This document shows positions 1-8,316 of a stretch of DNA of 13,679 bases, piece after piece. Origin of the DNA: Lachnospiraceae bacterium (GTDB lineage Bacteria > Bacillota > Clostridia > Lachnospirales > Lachnospiraceae). The notes beneath the pieces are model-generated. The model was given only the letters and a program-made list of their open reading frames with translations. It was not told the DNA's origin and did no database searches. Where the stretch lies: NCBI GenBank assembly GCA_022790905.1, contig JAAVYC010000162.1, positions 1-13,679 of the forward strand. The letters are read 5' to 3'. Made by a program: the position numbers and the translations under genes. Position 1 is the first letter of the stretch; every line of letters starts with the position of its first letter.

Positions 1-1244
1 GCCTGAAGCGCTGCATCTACAATCGTCAGTCTGTCGTTGTCATACAACTTCATACGCTCTCCATTAAAGCGAATCATGATAAAGTTATTTTTCTGATCGT
101 AATAACTCAGACAGATTCCAACGGGGGTCACCAACAACGGATCTTTTTGGATGTCCGGCTGCTCAAAATGTACTTCCTGCAGCACTTCCTCACCGCGAAG
201 CGCCACACGTTCATATGGAAGCTCTAACTTGTCGGCGAGTTTTTCTGTGAACTCGTGCACTTTACCGCCGCCGCCGACAATAAAGGTTGCACTGACAGAT
301 CGATCCCCATTTAATTCCATGATCTTATCCGCAATCGAAGTCGTGATTCGATCGATCAGATCTTCCATCAGATCCCACACTTCCTGTGCCTGAATCGTAT
401 GCGAAATATTCATGATATCCTTAAATTCAATCTCTGTCTCCGTTGCAGAACTCAGCTTGATATGCTCGGCTGTCTTAAAATCAATCAGATAATGTTGCAC
501 CAACATCTCCGTAATCTCATCTCCCGCAAGCGGAATCATACCATAGGCGATGATACTACCATCTCTTGTGATGGAGATATCCGAAGTTCCCGCTCCCACG
601 TCCACAAGAGCAATATTTAACATTCGAAATGTCTCCGGAATCGCTACATTGATTGCCGCAATCGGCTCCAAAGTCATATTTGCAACTTCTAACCCTGCCA
701 AATTACATGCCGAATAGAGTCCGTCTACGACGTCCTCAGGCAAAAAGGTCACAATAATGTCCTCTGAAATTTCCTCCGCCTTATGTCCCTCTAAATTTGT
801 AATAACGTCACCGTCTAAATAATATTTTACAACAGAATATCCGACACAATAAAATTTGAATTTGGTATCGTTTTCTTCCTTCAAAATATCTGACGCCTTC
901 TCAATGCCGATCAAATCCAGAGTGTGTACATCCTCCCCGCTCACAACGGATTCCTCTTCATATTCATAGGACACCGTTGTCGTCACAGTCTTTAATACAC
1001 GTCCCGCCGCCGCAATACAGACTTCTGTCAGCGGTGTATCAATCTGTTTTTCCAGCTGCTGTTTGACTGTTTCGATTGTCCGCGCCACACGTCCAATATC
1101 GTGAATCTGTCCGTCCAACATAGCACGGGTCTCATGCTCTTTGATATATTGCGCCACCACGACGAATTCATCTTCCTCTTTGTAACCGACCGTTCCCACG
1201 ACATTTCTGGTCCCGATATCCAATCCAAATACCAATGGCTCCAT
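1..1244 (-). CDS. FtsA-like actin-fold ATPase, 3' part cut by window edge
   Basis: The open frame starts at the ATG ending at 1244 and runs without a stop to the window start, giving 414 codons with the C-terminus missing. Visible features are an N-terminal phosphate-1 motif (GLDIGTRN, residues 7-14), a second phosphate motif (VDVGAGTSD, 214-222) and an adenosine motif (VGGGGK, 323-328), the layout of the actin/HSP70 ATPase fold. Residues about 85-165 sit where FtsA and PilM carry their 1C subdomain and include an FtsA-like YYLDG segment (141-145). FtsA family members polymerise at the membrane and tether FtsZ, but this may be a longer FtsA-domain paralogue rather than classical ftsA, since no ftsZ or division gene is visible next to it. 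A GAGGAG ribosome binding site lies inside the end of coaE, and one base separates the two genes, so they are probably translationally coupled. The family call is firm; the exact division role is inferred. Confidence 0.85.
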   Translation of the reverse strand, partial: MEPLVFGLDIGTRNVVGTVGYKEEDEFVVVAQYIKEHETRAMLDGQIHDIGRVARTIETVKQQLEKQIDTPLTEVCIAAAGRVLKTVTTTVSYEYEEESVVSGEDVHTLDLIGIEKASDILKEENDTKFKFYCVGYSVVKYYLDGDVITNLEGHKAEEISEDIIVTFLPEDVVDGLYSACNLAGLEVANMTLEPIAAINVAIPETFRMLNIALVDVGAGTSDISITRDGSIIAYGMIPLAGDEITEMLVQHYLIDFKTAEHIKLSSATETEIEFKDIMNISHTIQAQEVWDLMEDLIDRITTSIADKIMELNGDRSVSATFIVGGGGKVHEFTEKLADKLELPYERVALRGEEVLQEVHFEQPDIQKDPLLVTPVGICLSYYDQKNNFIMIRFNGERMKLYDNDRLTIVDAALQ

Positions 1245-1245
1245 C

Positions 1246-1845
1246 TTATTTCTCCTCGTCAAAAATTTTTATAACCTGTAAAACAGTATCTTCTACGCTT
1301 CCATTATTATCAATACTTTTTTTACAAGATCTACGGTATTCCTCCTCCGTGAGCTGACTCTTTAAAATTTGATCTATCTTCTCGTCAGAATACCCCCGAT
1401 TTTTTCTCAGACGGCTTCGCCTGTTCTCTTCACTGGTATCAATATACCACAACTCATCACAAATTTCATCATAATGCTCTTCGATTAGCAAGGCGGCTTC
1501 TAAAATCAGATAATCCAGCCTGCCCTCTTTTAATGCTCTTTTGTACACATCTAGAATATATTTTTTGACTGCCGGATGGACAATTCCATTCATCTGCTCC
1601 CGCTTTTTCGCATTTTGAAAGATGATCTCCGCCATTTTTATGCGGTCTAGCGTTCCGTCTGCCAAAAAAATATCTTCTTTTCCAAATACTTTTTTTATTG
1701 TATCATAACATTTTGTCCCCGGCATCATCAAATCATGGGCGATTTCATCGGCAAGTAGCACTTTTGCATTATAATTTTTTTCAATATAATTCAAAATCGC
1801 TGACTTTCCCGCCCCGACACCGCCCGTAATTCCTATAAATTTCAT
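1246..1845 (-). CDS. coaE: Dephospho-CoA kinase
   Basis: This 199-residue protein catalyses the last step of coenzyme A synthesis, ATP-dependent phosphorylation of the ribose 3'-hydroxyl of dephospho-CoA, in the cytoplasm. It has the family P-loop GGVGAGKS (residues 8-15), the acidic ADEIAHD segment (32-38) with the expected catalytic aspartate near 33, the IVHP motif (88-91), the LLIE segment (119-122) in the CoA-binding region, and a C-terminal SQLTEEEYRRSCKKSIDNNG block (163-182) that resembles the end of other CoaE proteins. Length is normal for the family (about 200). The start codon follows the polA stop directly with no gap, with GAGG about ten bases upstream inside polA. The polA-coaE pairing is common in Gram-positive bacteria and supports the call. 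Confidence 0.96.
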   Translation of the reverse strand: MKFIGITGGVGAGKSAILNYIEKNYNAKVLLADEIAHDLMMPGTKCYDTIKKVFGKEDIFLADGTLDRIKMAEIIFQNAKKREQMNGIVHPAVKKYILDVYKRALKEGRLDYLILEAALLIEEHYDEICDELWYIDTSEENRRSRLRKNRGYSDEKIDQILKSQLTEEEYRRSCKKSIDNNGSVEDTVLQVIKIFDEEK

Positions 1846-4521
1846 CTATTTTGCCTCGTACCAATTTTCTCCTGTATGACTGTCAATCTCAAGTTCCACG
1901 GCTAGATCTGCCGCCCCTTTCATCTCTTGTTCCAAAATCAATTTTACCTGGTCGATCTCATCTTTAGCCGTTTCCACAAGCAGTTCATCGTGCACTTGTA
2001 ACAGCAGCTTTGACTTCAATCCTTCTTTTTTCAGCCGTTCATGGACACGAATCATCGCAATCTTGATGATATCTGCTGCCGTTCCTTGAATCGGCGCATT
2101 CATTGCGATTCTCTCTCCAAAAGAACGCTGCATAAAACTAGAAGAATCAATTTCTGGTATCGGTCTCCTTCTGCCAAACATAGTGATTGTGTATCGATCC
2201 TTTTTCGCCTGTTCTACCGCCCCGTCTAAAAACTCTTTAATTTTCGGATAAGTCTCAAAATAGCGCTCGATATATTCCTGTGCCTCTTTTTTGCTGATAC
2301 TCAAATCCTGGCTCAGACCAAACGAACTGATTCCATAGACGATTCCAAAATTGACCGCTTTTGCATTCCTTCTCTGCAGAGAAGTCACTTCCTCAAACGG
2401 CGTGTGAAATACTTGCGATGCCGTCATTCGATGAATATCCTGCGCCTCGCGATACGCCTGTATCAGCATCTCATCTCCCGACATATGCGCTAAAATGCGA
2501 AGCTCAATCTGAGAGTAATCCGCATCCACAAAGACATAGCCCTCTTTTGGCAAAAACACTTTGCGAATCAGCCTTCCTAATTCCATTCGAATCGGAATAT
2601 TTTGCAGATTCGGGTCTGTACTGCTGAGTCTTCCCGTCGCCGTCACTGTCTGTTGAAAATTCGTATGAATCCTCCCGTCTTCCTCAATAAAGTTTGCCAA
2701 TCCATCTGCATAGGTAGATTTTAGTTTCGAGAGCTGACGGTATTCTAGGATTTTAGAGACCAGCGGATATTCTTCTGCTAGTTTTTCTAGGACATCGGCT
2801 GCTGTGGAATATCCGGTCTTTGTCTTCTTTCCATAGGGCATTTTCAATTTTTCAAATAGAATATGGCCCAATTGTTTTGGTGAATTGATATTAAATGCTT
2901 CGCCCGCACCCTCATGAATCTCCTTTTCTAAAATTTCGATCTGAGCGGCCAATTCTTCACCATAATCTTGCAATTCTTTTGCATCGACACGAACCCCTTC
3001 TTTTTCCATATCAAAAAGCGTGTAGACCAACGGCAGCTCAATCTTTTCATAGAGTTCTCTCATTCCCGCCTTTTCCAACTCCGATAACAGCGTTTCTTTG
3101 GTCTTCCACGGTACATAGGCGAGATAACAGATATATTTCAAAAACTCTTCCGGATGATTCGTTCTTGCCTCAGACAATTTTTCTTTGGCAAGCAAATCCT
3201 GTTTAGAAGGGATCATGAGATTTGCATGATCTTTCGCTAAATCCTCATATGGATATTCGTTCTTTAAAGGATTCAAAAGATATGCTGCTAATGATACATC
3301 AAAGATCTCGCTCTCTTCCTCAAAAGAAAGACTTTTTAACAATTCCTTTAAATCCATCACCGCTGCTTTTTTTACCAGAATTTTTTTAAGCCGCTCGCTC
3401 AACTCATCCTGCTCTGACTTTTCTATCGGAATATAGTAAATATCTTCCTCTGAAAATGCGATGGAAAAGCCTTCTAGCGACTGCTCTTCTCTTGGCGCCT
3501 CAAAGAGATTCAATTGTTCTTCTTTGATTCCATCTCCGGGGAGAAGATAGCAGCCGATACGTTCTGCCTTTTCTGCTTTGTCTAAAATTTTTAGCACCTT
3601 ATCCTTTTCTCTTACCCAGGTAAAATGTTCCTCGGCAGAATTTTTCGGGGCATCGACATCAAATCTCGCGAGAATCCTTTTCAAATCCAGACGTTTGCAC
3701 AACAGATAAGCTTCCTCTGTAAACAGTTCTCCCACTCTGGACTCCTCTAAATGATAGTCCATCGGGACCTCAATATCAATCGTTGCCAACTCCTTGCTCA
3801 TCTTCGCTAAATCATAGTGATTTTTCAGATTTTCTTTTGCTCGGTTTGGCTTGATCTCCTCCACATGTTCATAGGCATTCTCAATACTTCCATATTGGAC
3901 AATCAAAGACGTTGCCGTCTTCTCTCCGATTCCCGGCACTCCGGGAATATTGTCGGAAGAATCTCCCATTAATGCCTTGACATCGATAAATTCACTCGGC
4001 GTCACCTGGTATTTTTCTTTTACATCCTGGGCTAGATAATCCTCTACCTCTGTCCCAGTTTTTTTTGTCTTTGGAATACGAATTTTAATATGGTCACTTG
4101 CTAGTTGAAGCAAATCTCGATCACCCGATACGACAGAGACTTCCACTCCCTGCGCCTCACTCTTTTTTGCAATGGTTCCAAGAAGGTCATCCGCTTCATA
4201 GCCCTCCTTTTCTATAATTGTAATGCCCATTGCTGTGAGCATTTCTTTCATAAGCGGAACTTGTTCTCTTAATTCCTGCGCCATCGGTTTTCTAGTTCCC
4301 TTGTATTCCGCATACATTTTATGGCGGAAAGTCGGTGCAGAAACATCAAATGCAACGGTCAAAAAATCTGGTTTTTCCTCGTCTAATATTTTAAATAAAA
4401 TATTCAAAAATCCATAGATCGCATTGGTGTGAATCCCCTCCGAATTTGTCAGTTCCTGCACTCCGAAAAAGGCTCTGTTTAATATGCTGTGTCCATCTAC
4501 TAATACTAACTTTCCGTCCAT
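1846..4521 (-). CDS. polA: DNA polymerase I, proofreading domain degenerate
   Basis: An 891-residue family A DNA polymerase for gap filling, RNA primer removal and repair. The N-terminal 5' nuclease domain (about 1-290) retains its acidic motifs: VDGHS (8-12), EADDLLG (109-115), GDRDLLQL (133-140) and MGDSSDNIPG (185-194), plus the helix-hairpin-helix GVPGIGEKT (194-202). The polymerase domain (about 490-891) has motif A DADYSQIELR (666-675), motif B RRNAKAVNFGIVYG (717-730) with the phenylalanine at 725, and motif C QVHDELLVE (842-850). The central 3'-5' exonuclease domain (about 300-480) lacks the DxE of Exo I, has DLKELL (390-395) without the Exo II aspartate, and has no YxxxD at Exo III, so proofreading is probably absent, as in Bacillus PolA. 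Length is close to the B. subtilis enzyme. A gap of 31 bases separates it from the upstream aminopeptidase gene; a purine-rich AAAGAGAG site precedes the ATG. Confidence 0.98.
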   Translation of the reverse strand: MDGKLVLVDGHSILNRAFFGVQELTNSEGIHTNAIYGFLNILFKILDEEKPDFLTVAFDVSAPTFRHKMYAEYKGTRKPMAQELREQVPLMKEMLTAMGITIIEKEGYEADDLLGTIAKKSEAQGVEVSVVSGDRDLLQLASDHIKIRIPKTKKTGTEVEDYLAQDVKEKYQVTPSEFIDVKALMGDSSDNIPGVPGIGEKTATSLIVQYGSIENAYEHVEEIKPNRAKENLKNHYDLAKMSKELATIDIEVPMDYHLEESRVGELFTEEAYLLCKRLDLKRILARFDVDAPKNSAEEHFTWVREKDKVLKILDKAEKAERIGCYLLPGDGIKEEQLNLFEAPREEQSLEGFSIAFSEEDIYYIPIEKSEQDELSERLKKILVKKAAVMDLKELLKSLSFEEESEIFDVSLAAYLLNPLKNEYPYEDLAKDHANLMIPSKQDLLAKEKLSEARTNHPEEFLKYICYLAYVPWKTKETLLSELEKAGMRELYEKIELPLVYTLFDMEKEGVRVDAKELQDYGEELAAQIEILEKEIHEGAGEAFNINSPKQLGHILFEKLKMPYGKKTKTGYSTAADVLEKLAEEYPLVSKILEYRQLSKLKSTYADGLANFIEEDGRIHTNFQQTVTATGRLSSTDPNLQNIPIRMELGRLIRKVFLPKEGYVFVDADYSQIELRILAHMSGDEMLIQAYREAQDIHRMTASQVFHTPFEEVTSLQRRNAKAVNFGIVYGISSFGLSQDLSISKKEAQEYIERYFETYPKIKEFLDGAVEQAKKDRYTITMFGRRRPIPEIDSSSFMQRSFGERIAMNAPIQGTAADIIKIAMIRVHERLKKEGLKSKLLLQVHDELLVETAKDEIDQVKLILEQEMKGAADLAVELEIDSHTGENWYEAK

Positions 4522-4552
4522 TATTCTCTCTTTCTTTCCAACATAACTTCGA

Positions 4553-6340
4553 TCAAATCGGCCTGGTATAATATTTCAGCCATTCCTGCTCTTCCCTTGT
4601 CAGGTATGGCGATATTTTTTCATACACCATTTTGTGATAATCGTTCAATTCTTTTCGCTCTCTCGCCGTCATTTCCTCCGGTAAAATGGCATCTAAATCA
4701 ATTGGAACATACGTAATATTTTCAAATTTCATGAATTGACCGTACTCGTTCTTTTCATCCTTTACCGTAATCAGCTCATTTTCCGTTCGGATTCCGTATT
4801 TTCCTTCGATATAAACGCCCGGTTCGTCGGTCGTAATCATACCGGCTTCTAGCTTTCCGCTGTCGTTCCTCTCCGGTACGATTCTCCATCGGAATCCATT
4901 TGGTCCCTCATGGACATTTAGGATATGTCCCACACCGTGACCGGTTCCACAGCGATAGTCAATTCCCAGAGCCCAGAGCGGTCCCCTCGCTAAAATATCG
5001 AGATTGATACCACAGCAGCCGTATAAAAATTTTGCATTTGCCAGGTTCAAATTGGAACGACACACCGCTGTGAAATGCAGCTTTTCTTCTTTTGTCAGTT
5101 TTCCCAGTGCAAAGGTTCTCGTGATATCCGTCGTTCCTTCTAGGTAATGCCCCCCGGAATCCACCAGTAAAAATCCCTCCGGTTTTAAGCGCGCATTGCT
5201 CTCCTCTGTCGCCGAATAGTGCATCATAGCTGCATTAGGTCCGTAGGCACTGATTGTATCAAAACTCAGATCTAAAAAATGTTCTTGCTCTCTTCGCAAT
5301 TTTTCAAGATAATCGGAAGCGGAAATCTCTGTGATCTCAGCTTTTCCGATATTCGTCTTTAACCAATACATGAATTTTGTGACCGCGACTGCATCTTTTA
5401 AATGTGCAATTCTTGTATTTTTCAATTCCGTCTCATTTTTAACGGCTTTTAAAAACTCACTTGGATTGGGTCTGTCGACGATTTCGGCATGCATTTTTAC
5501 ATGGTCCACAATCTGATAATTCGTCTCTGCCTGGCTCAACAATACTTTCACTTCCAAAAGACTTTTCGCATACTCATAGATTCCTTCATAGTGCTGAATG
5601 GAAATGCCGCCCTCTCTCAAATGCGTTAAAACATCTGCGTCTAATATCTTTTCATTGACAAAGAGAATCGCTCTTTCTTTCTCCACACTCAAAAAGGAGA
5701 GAAACACCGGAACATGGTTGATATCTCCTCCGCGCAGATTTAAAAGCCAGGCGATATCGTAAAGGCTAGAGAGAATGTGAACCTCCGCTCCCTCTTCTTT
5801 CATCTTCTCCCTGACTTCTTTTATTTTTTCTTCGATCGTCTTTCCCGCATAAGCTTTTTCTACAATCCAGACCTTATGTGCCGGAAGTTGCGGTCTCTCC
5901 TTCCAGATCATGCCGACTAAATCTTCTTTTGTATAGAGATGCGCCGCTTTCTTCTCTGCAATCTCGGCATAACATTCCCCGTTCTTGGCATCTAAAACCC
6001 TGCCGTCAAATCCGATACGGCCTCCCTCTTTTAAGACGGATTCTACGTACGCTTCTACTTTCGGCACGCCTTCCTCGCCCATTTTAAAGAGTTTGATACC
6101 ACTTCCCTTTAGCTGTGCCTCTGCCTGAATAAAATAGCGCCCGTCTGTCCACAGTCCCGCTTCCTCCATTGTGACAACGGCTGTTCCGGCAGAACCGGTA
6201 AATCCAGTCATATATTTTCTAGCTTTAAAATATTCTCCAACATATTCGGACTGATGGAAATCACTCGTCGGAATAATATAGATATCAATTCCGCGCTCCC
6301 TCATCAATGTCCGCAATGCTTTTAATCTCTCTTGTATCAT
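4553..6340 (-). CDS. Xaa-Pro aminopeptidase, M24B family, three-domain type
   Basis: A 595-residue cytosolic metallopeptidase expected to remove the N-terminal residue from peptides with proline at position 2. Two creatinase-like N-terminal domains (about 1-140 and 150-300) are followed by the pita-bread M24 catalytic domain (about 310-530) and the short C-terminal extension typical of the long, eukaryote-type XPNPEP1 form. The likely metal ligands are all present: D394 in LLVDSGG, D405 in TTDITRTF, H468 in GTGHGVGH, E506 in TTDEPGVY and E520 in GIRTENE. H374 in MMHYSA and H477 in NVHEGP match the substrate-binding and catalytic histidines of the family. The start overlaps the stop of the thioesterase gene by four bases (ATGA), with GAGGAG just upstream. 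Its length distinguishes it from the shorter (about 360-440 residue) PepP/PepQ enzymes. Function is confident; the physiological substrate is not known. Confidence 0.95.
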   Translation of the reverse strand: MIQERLKALRTLMRERGIDIYIIPTSDFHQSEYVGEYFKARKYMTGFTGSAGTAVVTMEEAGLWTDGRYFIQAEAQLKGSGIKLFKMGEEGVPKVEAYVESVLKEGGRIGFDGRVLDAKNGECYAEIAEKKAAHLYTKEDLVGMIWKERPQLPAHKVWIVEKAYAGKTIEEKIKEVREKMKEEGAEVHILSSLYDIAWLLNLRGGDINHVPVFLSFLSVEKERAILFVNEKILDADVLTHLREGGISIQHYEGIYEYAKSLLEVKVLLSQAETNYQIVDHVKMHAEIVDRPNPSEFLKAVKNETELKNTRIAHLKDAVAVTKFMYWLKTNIGKAEITEISASDYLEKLRREQEHFLDLSFDTISAYGPNAAMMHYSATEESNARLKPEGFLLVDSGGHYLEGTTDITRTFALGKLTKEEKLHFTAVCRSNLNLANAKFLYGCCGINLDILARGPLWALGIDYRCGTGHGVGHILNVHEGPNGFRWRIVPERNDSGKLEAGMITTDEPGVYIEGKYGIRTENELITVKDEKNEYGQFMKFENITYVPIDLDAILPEEMTARERKELNDYHKMVYEKISPYLTREEQEWLKYYTRPI

Positions 6341-6801
6341 GTCTCCTCATCCACCATTTCAAAAAATTTCGTATCTAATTCTGGGTAAGAGCGCTTTAGG
6401 GAAATCGGTTTTCCGGCTCTTAGGAAGCAGTGCTCACTTTTGGCTAGCGTTCGCAGTTCCCCCGTCTCTTTATCTGTCATTCGATAGTGTAGCGTCATTC
6501 TTATCCCATCATAATGAGAAAGCTTTGTCTCAATCACAACGGTATCATGAAAACGAACCATACTCTTATACTGACACTCTACAGAGAGCACCGGACTGAC
6601 AACCTCTGCTTCTTCTAATTGCTTATAACTATACCCCATCTGGTCCATCAAATCCATCCTTGCCTCTTCCATCCAGCGAATATAGTTCGAATGATGGATA
6701 ATCCCCATCTGATCTGTCTCATAATATTTTGCCTTGTGTTCATAAGGTTTGATTTTCTTTTGCTTTAACTGCTCATAAGGTGCAATTCTTGTATCCTGCA
6801 T
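6337..6801 (-). CDS. YbgC/4HBT-like acyl-CoA thioesterase
   Basis: A 154-residue single hotdog-fold protein. The diagnostic segment YYETDQMGIIHHSNYIRWME (residues 26-45) matches the 4-hydroxybenzoyl-CoA thioesterase/YbgC signature: the aspartate at 30 corresponds to the catalytic acid, followed by paired histidines (36-37) and the glutamate-rich start of the central helix. It has about 20 extra N-terminal residues relative to minimal YbgC, but an AAAGGAGG site eight bases before the ATG at 6801 supports this start. Such enzymes hydrolyse acyl-CoA thioesters in the cytoplasm; the acyl group cannot be deduced here. The E. coli homologue sits in the tol-pal cluster, which has no counterpart in this apparently Gram-positive genome. 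The gene lies 18 bases after the MoxR gene and overlaps the aminopeptidase gene by four bases, so it links the ATPase module to the housekeeping genes. Confidence 0.9.
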   Translation of the reverse strand: MQDTRIAPYEQLKQKKIKPYEHKAKYYETDQMGIIHHSNYIRWMEEARMDLMDQMGYSYKQLEEAEVVSPVLSVECQYKSMVRFHDTVVIETKLSHYDGIRMTLHYRMTDKETGELRTLAKSEHCFLRAGKPISLKRSYPELDTKFFEMVDEET

Positions 6802-6819
6802 ATCTTTTGCCTCCTTTTA

Positions 6820-8313
6820 CTATAACTTTTCTAGAATTTTCTCACGTTTTTGTAAAAAAAGCAATTCTTTATTATATTGGAAATACCGCTCTTCCTCGCA
6901 CTCCTTTAAAAACTCTACATTGCCCGAATTAGAGGCAAGCTCCGTGATAAAGATTACCATTTCCTGCCCCGTGAGTCCTGCCGCCTCCAAAAAATCAAAC
7001 GCATAGGTCAATCGCTTTTCAGCAGATCTTTGCACGTTGAGATATGTCTCATTTTCCTCCCCAAACCAACTCTTAATCTGTTCAAATGATTCCAAAGGAT
7101 TCAAAGATGTGTCCATCTTCAATTTCTGTATATAAACTTCTAAACAATCTATTCCATTCAAATAGCAGGCTTCCTCCTCCCGGCTTAAGAGTCCCGCTCC
7201 TTTTTTCCACTCCTTTTCTTCCTTCGCTTTCTCAATCACTTGCTCTAAAATTCCTACTGCGCTGTCCTCTGTCGTCATTTTTTCTTTATATTGTAGCAAG
7301 AATCCCTGCAATTTTTCCATTTCCCGCTCTTTTTTCACGGCATTTTGAATGCCCTCATTCACTTTTGAGAGCAGAAGTCCTAAGACACTGAGCCGCTCAT
7401 CAAATGATGCGTGCGCCACTTTTTTCATCAACTGTTCATTCAGATTTCCCTTAAAGATCTCTTCGATCTGATAATCGGTTCGGTATTTATAAAAAAGTTC
7501 TAGATAATTGGCAAAATCTTTGGCAATTTTTTGATGTTGAATATATTGCAGTACGACTTCCCGATCCACAATTTTTTCCGTCTTCTCAGAAATGGCAAGC
7601 AGTGTGGAGAGATCTTCCCACCCGCGCGGCGTTGCAAAGCTTCTTCCGTCTACGGTCGTCTCCATCTGATAAAAATATTGTTTTTTCGTATTCAAATAAG
7701 AAATCACTGCCGGATGCAGGTGATGTTCATAGGCATATTCCTTCCAGACCGAGAAATCTGCCTCCACTTCAATTTTTCGAATACGGTCCATCGTCACGAC
7801 ATCGAATTCCCGCACAGATTTGTTGTATTCCGGTGGATTTCCCGCTGCCACAATCAGCCATCCCCCTGGAATCTCATGATTTCCAAAGGTCTTGCACTGA
7901 AGAAATTGCAGCATCGCTGGGGCCAACGTCTCCGAGACGCAATTGATCTCGTCAATAAAAAGAATGCCTTCTTTTAAGCCGGTCTGTTCCATTTTCTCAT
8001 AGATAGAAGCGACAATCTCACTCATGGTATATTCCGTGACCGCATATTCTTTTCCTGCATACTCTTTTTTAGAGATAAACGGGAGTCCAATCGCACTCTG
8101 TCTTGTGTGATGGGTAATCGTATAAGAGACCAGCCCGATCTGACATTCTCTTGCAATCTGTTCCATAATCTGCGTCTTGCCGATTCCCGGAGAACCCAGC
8201 AAAAGAATCGGTCTTTGACGAATGGATGGTATCACATATTCTCCCCATTCGTCTTTTAAAAAATAAGTCTCTATTGTATCTTTTATTTCCTGTTTTGCAC
8301 GTTTAATATTCAT
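6820..8313 (-). CDS. MoxR-type AAA+ ATPase with long C-terminal helical region
   Basis: A 497-residue AAA+ ATPase of the MoxR/RavA kind. Seen directly: Walker A GSPGIGKT (residues 40-47), Walker B ILFIDE (117-122), sensor 1 AAGN (156-159), a likely arginine finger in DRIRK (176-180), and sensor 2 TPRGW (228-232). MoxR ATPases usually act as chaperones that remodel or activate a target, working with a von Willebrand factor A partner; the gene directly upstream encodes such a partner, and the two are separated by three bases. Residues from about 250 to the end are charged, probably helical, and carry no recognised motif; this extension could bind the partner or the leucine-rich-repeat protein. 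No membrane segment or signal peptide is visible, so the protein should be cytoplasmic. The ATPase assignment is strong, the cellular target unknown. An AAGGG site precedes the ATG at 8313. Confidence 0.92.
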   Translation of the reverse strand: MNIKRAKQEIKDTIETYFLKDEWGEYVIPSIRQRPILLLGSPGIGKTQIMEQIARECQIGLVSYTITHHTRQSAIGLPFISKKEYAGKEYAVTEYTMSEIVASIYEKMEQTGLKEGILFIDEINCVSETLAPAMLQFLQCKTFGNHEIPGGWLIVAAGNPPEYNKSVREFDVVTMDRIRKIEVEADFSVWKEYAYEHHLHPAVISYLNTKKQYFYQMETTVDGRSFATPRGWEDLSTLLAISEKTEKIVDREVVLQYIQHQKIAKDFANYLELFYKYRTDYQIEEIFKGNLNEQLMKKVAHASFDERLSVLGLLLSKVNEGIQNAVKKEREMEKLQGFLLQYKEKMTTEDSAVGILEQVIEKAKEEKEWKKGAGLLSREEEACYLNGIDCLEVYIQKLKMDTSLNPLESFEQIKSWFGEENETYLNVQRSAEKRLTYAFDFLEAAGLTGQEMVIFITELASNSGNVEFLKECEEERYFQYNKELLFLQKREKILEKL

Positions 8314-8316
8314 ATC

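Noticed and set aside
1028..1228. Minus-strand 66-codon frame near the left edge
   Set aside because: It lies in another frame inside the FtsA-like gene, which is open throughout and has the family motifs.
7531..7977. Plus-strand open frames of 148 and 114 codons opposite the MoxR gene
   Set aside because: They mirror the codons of the AAA+ core in other frames and show no family features or start signals.
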